A DNA stretch of 37,119 bases from Prevotella sp. (lineage in GTDB: Bacteria > Bacteroidota > Bacteroidia > Bacteroidales > Bacteroidaceae), in assembly GCA_017548275.1 (NCBI GenBank), contig JAFZAH010000020.1:1-37119 (forward strand), in the 5' to 3' direction. Every line of letters begins with the position of its first letter. The first letter of the stretch is position 1. The notes under the pieces were generated by a model that was not told the origin of the DNA, searched no databases, and saw nothing but the letters and a program-made list of their open reading frames with translations. Positions 34,101 to 37,119 of this stretch are shown piece by piece. A program made the position numbers and the translations under genes.

Positions 34101-35338
34101 GTAGAGAGCACCTGCGACATGCGCACGCCGTCCATGCCCAGGTCTTTGAACATCGGTGCTAGAATGGCCAGTCCGTCCTTCGCTCCGAGGTCGTGGATGC
34201 GTTGCAGGAACATCATCAGCCCCTCGTAGGTGCTCTTTTTCAGCGTCTCGTTGAACTTGTTCACCTCCAGCCCCACCTGTTGCGCTATCTCCGTCGGTCT
34301 CTGGAACAGGTTCATCGTCAGCTTGCCGAGCGCCGATGCCGACATCTCCACCTTCTGGCCGTTCGCGTCGAGTGTGGCTCCGAAGGCGAGCAGTTCGGGG
34401 ATGCTCAGCTTCGCCTGTGCTCCCACGCCCGCCATGCGTTGTGCGAACTGCACGAGGTACGGCTTGGACGCCGTGCAGTTCTGCGACAGCACGTTCACCG
34501 TGCTGCCCACTGCGAGCATCGCGTCACGGGTGCCCATGAGTTTGGAAACCCCGAAGATGTCGGTCAGCTTGGCGATGGTCTGTGTGGCTCCCTCTCCGAG
34601 ATCCACCAGCGCCACGTTGATGATGTCGGCGGCTTCCACGTATCCTTGCACGTCCTCCAGCGTGTTCTTGCCCAGCCTTCCGGCTTCTTGTGCCAGTTCA
34701 TTGAGCTGTTCGCGCGAGGTGCGGGTGTCCATCTTCTTGAAGATGTCGTTCAGCTTGCCGACATCCTCCACCGTCATGCCGGTGTACTTGCGGGTGTTCG
34801 CCAGTTCCTCGTCCATCTCCGCGAAGGATTTGACAGCCGAGCGGCCCGCCATGATAAGCCCCGTGACGGCGGCGGCAGCCCCCATGAGGGTTATCTGCCA
34901 GTTGTTCAGGGTGCGGTTCATGCGCTCCCAGCGGCTTTCCGACTCCCGCAGGTCGGCATTGACGCGTGAAAGTTCCGCTTTCACCCGTTTGATGGCCTCG
35001 CACTGCCGTTTCCACTCGGCTGTGCCGCGCTCGATGCCGTTCAGCTGTTTTTTGAGCGTGGTCAGCGTCTTGTTGAGTTCTTTCGGAGTGGCCCGGTCGA
35101 GGTTGTGGAGCACCTTCTCCACCCCGACGGTGGCAGACTCAATCTGTGCTATCTGGCGGTTCGTCTGCCGGAGTTCCCTCTGGAGCTTGTTGAGGGACTG
35201 CTTGTTGCCCGCCTTGGCCGCTTTCTCGATGGCTTTCTCGAGATCCTGGGACTTCCGTTTCAGGTTGTCGAGCATCTCCTGTGCCTGTCTGCCGTTGACG
35301 GTGAGGGTGACTGTTGCGTTTGCGTTGATGGATGACAT
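31145..35338 (-). CDS. Phage tail tape-measure protein (TP901-type core)
   Basis: This 1397-residue protein sets phage tail length. The N-terminal 130 residues form a coiled coil rich in Lys/Glu/Gln, followed by a hydrophobic segment (ITLMGAAAAVTGLIMAG). The TP901 core spans about 175-440 with FAEMDEELANTRKYTGMT and MAGVGAQAKLSIPELLAFG. More hydrophobic segments (near 500, 590 and 1240) and a long charged coil in the middle complete the typical plan. The end, GGFTPKGKKDEVAGVVHKGEW, is characteristic of tape-measure C-termini. A simple 8-base repeat near 31298-31325 is translated as NSTFNIQHS. Full length, no frameshift. An 8-base simple repeat also lies just upstream of its start (35346-35380). 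Confidence 0.93.
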   Translation of the reverse strand: MSSINANATVTLTVNGRQAQEMLDNLKRKSQDLEKAIEKAAKAGNKQSLNKLQRELRQTNRQIAQIESATVGVEKVLHNLDRATPKELNKTLTTLKKQLNGIERGTAEWKRQCEAIKRVKAELSRVNADLRESESRWERMNRTLNNWQITLMGAAAAVTGLIMAGRSAVKSFAEMDEELANTRKYTGMTVEDVGKLNDIFKKMDTRTSREQLNELAQEAGRLGKNTLEDVQGYVEAADIINVALVDLGEGATQTIAKLTDIFGVSKLMGTRDAMLAVGSTVNVLSQNCTASKPYLVQFAQRMAGVGAQAKLSIPELLAFGATLDANGQKVEMSASALGKLTMNLFQRPTEIAQQVGLEVNKFNETLKKSTYEGLMMFLQRIHDLGAKDGLAILAPMFKDLGMDGVRMSQVLSTLAEHLDMVKWETEAANKAFREATSATNEYNIFNNTTQAGLDKARKRVKELAIELGEKLVPVMRHIYTSTSIMLRTLSAIVDFFIKYRVAIISSTAAVIAYVTAVKLQHLWTLKAVAASKLKAAAMAIEEAWLAAGILRHKVLRGEITATAAAQLFFNKVVKANPLGLLVSAVTAAVTALVMLKKKMTAAREEQERLKKEARQAATEIREVEARIGEETSAVKRLKDAIDAENVGSDKRNALIREFNNKFGQYLSKLLTEKSTALDLANAYGEVVKNLRAKLLLEAKEKDLKEKVGVRYGWEATKLADYDKVARDHGTVMTGEWLKAAVDEEYEKLRKSGSYSYEALEKAVFKNHVAKQRMREGYYDTVESQLDTSVGDAMTAYIRQYVSTRIHEDSVNRKWQPYEKDINTAIEAGLNTDAPTAIPPSGGTPGKNGGNTGSHEDKFKAEKEWKEKEEALNRIAYATGQKNYEAYTLRMTEIEEEYHKKILERTDLTEQERLNAQTGYYEAMRKKTEDEQKKSMEDENAFYNEAVAMQKQRYIDGQTDKQLYDDTLQVLELRHLKRMTALTQEGTKERAQAEKAYQDRLIADQEKRQKETEAKEKEHQQRLADLKKDYFGDNRQERVSKYMADLEGLKELYNIELKTAGDNAKEKLRIEEAYQKAKRALRKKYGIDELDDNKNFLEEWTEDMQEWLQTDMGKAVTGSLEVLSSGMSAIFQQLTALVQAETDIQTVAIEKRYQTEVSNAEGNNYIVKKLEKQKEKDIAKIKSDANKKMFAMQVIQAVAQTATAALNAYSSAAAVPLVGYILAPIAAASAIAAGMLQVAAIKKQQQASEAQGYAEGGFTPKGKKDEVAGVVHKGEWVASQKLLQSPVARPMIEALDYAQRTNTIGSLRSEDVSRTIVPQLVLPNPQPRFVIEHSSSQSDNSTFNIQHSKLEAVITRLSERLDEPFVTVNTVAGDTGIKQAQDEYDKLMRNKTPKSRRK

Positions 35339-36646
35339 GAAGCTTGGTCGTTTGGTGGTTTAGTCGTTTGGTCGTTTAGGGTATAAAACAATCCGTTGAA
35401 AATCGCCTGTCTGCGACTTGACTGGGCAAAGATAGACGGCAAATTTTAGACATGAAAAGACGTAAAATCGGATGAAAGGCAGGTGCCATTCGTTAATCGT
35501 TGCGATTGTCCTGTCAACGATTGTTAAATAGTCCGATTTTAGGGCTTTCGGGGGTGTCGGGGGAAATTTTTCCCCTGACTCTCCGAGAGAAGACCCCCCA
35601 CGCGCCCTGTCCTCGCTCGCCCTCGCTCGCCCCTCGTTTCGAGCGGAATATGTAAACAAATGTTAATTATTTGGTTGCGCTTCGGCAAAATGTTAATTTT
35701 CGGGTTTCAGTGCCTCCACCCTCCAAAATGCGCCTTTAGGGTTTCGCTTTTGGCGGTCTCTGCTGACCGATGCGCCTTGCGCCCCGAATGGGCGGTGACG
35801 GGCTACGGGTGCGACAAAAAAAATTCTCAGTCATCCGAAGGTTGACCGAGGATTTTAGTGTCGTGCTTTCTTTTTATAGGCACAATGTGCGGTGAAATTC
35901 TTTGTGGAATTGGATTGAAGGATGCTTGCATCGGACTCGGCGAGTGTTTGCGAGTGAAGCGAGCGACGGCAAAGAGTGCCGCAGGCGAGATGGCAGCAGT
36001 GGAGTGTAATGGAGGGATGTGCCACGGGTTGCGCCGCGAGCCATGCCGACCGTCCGCCTCGTAAATGAAGTGGAACAAGGCGACGCGCAGCTTCGTTTGT
36101 GGAGCGTAATGTCGAGCCGGCAAGTGTTGTGTGTGTCGTTGCCGGAGGCACAAACACTCTATACTTGAGGTCAGCATCGCTCGCATCAGGCGCACACGAA
36201 TGGCTTATCCCGCAACGGAGAGGAACGGAGTGACAGCCGCCTTCGTGCACACGGGAGCCGTCATCTACTGTGTAACAGGAGATAAAACACGAAGGGGCTT
36301 GGGGCGGGACTGTCAGGGCGTCAGCCTTGAAGGGGAAGATGCCGCTACTCATTCGGGGTATGTTGCCGTGTAAGAGCCACGAGTGGAATGGATGTGCCGA
36401 TGTGTCATGACGTAGGAGCATAGCGTCAACCGTCCGCCTTGCGGCAAAACAATGAGTGTGGGCGGTTGCCGTGCGGCACCGGCCTTACTCTTTATTTTGA
36501 GGTTAGCCATGCCCCGTTAAGCGGCGTGACTCTTCGAGCACAGGAATGGAGCGAGCAAGGCTCTTGCGGCAGCGCCCCGAATGACTGTCATGGAACTTGT
36601 GGAATGATGTGCGACATCCGGGTGGGCGGGAAAGAAAGAGGTGCGC
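35339..36646. other. 1.3-kb GC-rich spacer without a credible gene, with diverged repeats
   Basis: From 35339 to about 35870 it holds simple repeats of GGTCGTTT, an AAATGTTAATT direct pair (35657, 35688) and GC-rich runs. From about 35990 to 36620 diverged copies of several words recur in the same order: GTGGAATGGATGTGCC-like (35999, 36380, 36597), ACCGTCCGCCT (36049, 36429), GTTGCCG...GGCAC hairpins and ACTCT-TA-TTGAGGT-AGC. Open frames across it are rich in Cys, His and Ser and do not look like proteins. It could be decayed DNA or an untranslated structured RNA. Confidence 0.6.
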
Positions 36647-37024
36647 CTATCGACGCACCTTATAAATAATATAGATAGCGGCTGCTATGATTGCGAGCAA
36701 GAGGATGTATCTTGCGAGCGGGACGGGTGAAGATTTCTTCACGTTGTCTTCTTCGTATTTCGCGGACTGGGACGACTTGTCGTCTCGGTCCGCCGAAGAA
36801 GATTGTTGTATGGATTGCTTACTGGAGCCTGTGGAAGTGTGCAAGCCATACACTTTGAGGGACGTAGTCTGTGGGTGGGCGGTGGGACGCTTTACGTCAG
36901 GAGGCTTGCTGAAGGCATACACATCGTCCAGCGATCCTGCAAGGTCGTTGGGCGATGGCATGGATGCCGACTGCAAGGAAACCACCCCTGCTCTAAATTT
37001 GCGGCGTGGAAGATTAGAGAGCAC
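36647..37024 (-). CDS. Small prophage protein with C-terminal membrane anchor
   Basis: This 125-residue frame begins with a basic segment, then a polar, serine/glutamine-rich middle (SSKQSIQQSSSADRDDKSSQ) and ends in one membrane helix plus positive charges (LARYILLLAIIAAAIYIIYKVRR), a tail-anchored layout. I do not recognise it. It is upstream of the tape-measure region on the same strand but separated by 1.3 kb. The real start may be an internal ATG (MPSPNDLAGSLDD). An overlapping frame on the other strand is less protein-like. Confidence 0.55.
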   Translation of the reverse strand: MLSNLPRRKFRAGVVSLQSASMPSPNDLAGSLDDVYAFSKPPDVKRPTAHPQTTSLKVYGLHTSTGSSKQSIQQSSSADRDDKSSQSAKYEEDNVKKSSPVPLARYILLLAIIAAAIYIIYKVRR

Positions 37025-37074
37025 TTGATGAATGAAATCTCAGTAAAAAACTTCCACAAACGGGATAAGTTGTA

Positions 37075-37082
37075 TACCTTTG
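37075..37082 (+). promoter_or_regulatory. -7 box pointing right, out of the window
   Basis: TACCTTTG fits the -7 consensus on the plus strand. No -33 element is clear. It would drive a plus-strand prophage gene beyond the window. Confidence 0.4.
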
Positions 37083-37119
37083 TTGTAATAAGGAACAACT
37101 GACCCCCTGGAGGGGTAAA

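Larger units (their letters stand above)
27741..37119. mobile_element. Prophage, left end, inserted at tRNA-Arg; continues past the window
   Basis: A tyrosine integrase next to a tRNA 3' end, followed by a tail protein and a tape-measure protein on the opposite strand, indicate a tailed-phage genome. No head, packaging or lysis genes are inside the window, so they must lie further right if the phage is complete. The exact boundary is not visible because the second attachment site is outside. Confidence 0.75.

Noticed and set aside
34230-35363. Plus-strand frame of 377 residues inside the tape-measure gene
   Set aside because: Serine/alanine-rich with no domain; the opposite strand is a well-recognised tape-measure protein.
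35855-36421. Minus-strand frame of 188 residues
   Set aside because: Composition (many His, Cys, Ser) is unlike a protein and the same DNA holds ordered non-coding repeats.
36887-37098. Overlapping frames on both strands near the right edge
   Set aside because: Only the minus-strand frame at 36647-37024 has a credible membrane helix; the others are shadows.

Overview
The window looks like a Bacteroidales chromosome, probably Prevotella-like from the gut or rumen. The evidence is a SusC/SusD pair, a hybrid two-component regulator, a GH115 enzyme, many Bacteroidetes-type -7 boxes (TAnnTTTG), and almost no Shine-Dalgarno sequences. The genus is inferred from style, not from a marker gene.

Layout. 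(1) 1-12.2 kb is a polysaccharide utilisation locus: GH115 alpha-glucuronidase, hybrid two-component sensor/regulator, SusC-like transporter and SusD-like lipoprotein, closed by a very strong terminator at 12161-12196. The likely target is glucuronic-acid-decorated xylan. (2) 12.5-16.5 kb, minus strand, holds a tightly packed RNA-repair-type operon: P-loop kinase, Thg1-like 3'-5' polymerase, RlaP-type nucleotidyltransferase. Downstream are a 46-residue ORF and a lipoprotein resembling the periplasmic part of SecD. About 200 bp upstream, divergently oriented, is a tRNA-like sequence with tRNA-His-like arms, a GTA anticodon and a badly paired acceptor stem. This is the most interesting part of the window. 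(3) 16.7-19.7 kb, minus strand: a protein with a possible EVE/PUA-like C-terminus and a WYL regulator, separated by 81/82-bp tandem repeats. (4) 20-27.5 kb is mostly housekeeping and envelope genes: metallophosphoesterase, SanA-like protein, NAGPA-like lipoprotein, a small ORF overlapping a GNAT acetyltransferase, two unrecognised proteins, a nitrilase-family amidase and the AAA+ protein RarA/MgsA. (5) 27.67 kb to the end: a tRNA-Arg(ACG) gene, its terminator, a tyrosine integrase and prophage tail genes (tape measure and next tail protein). The prophage runs off the right edge.

Spacers between genes are rich in repeats: an interspersed GGAGTTA/TAACTCC element (two full copies, one partial), a GC-rich hairpin element (three copies), and several unrelated 7-11-bp simple repeats, two of which are translated in frame inside prophage genes. 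Between the tape-measure gene and the last ORF lies about 1.3 kb of GC-rich DNA without a credible gene but with diverged internal repeats.

All calls come from reading the sequence. Family names rest on recognised motifs; promoters and RNA structures were judged by eye.
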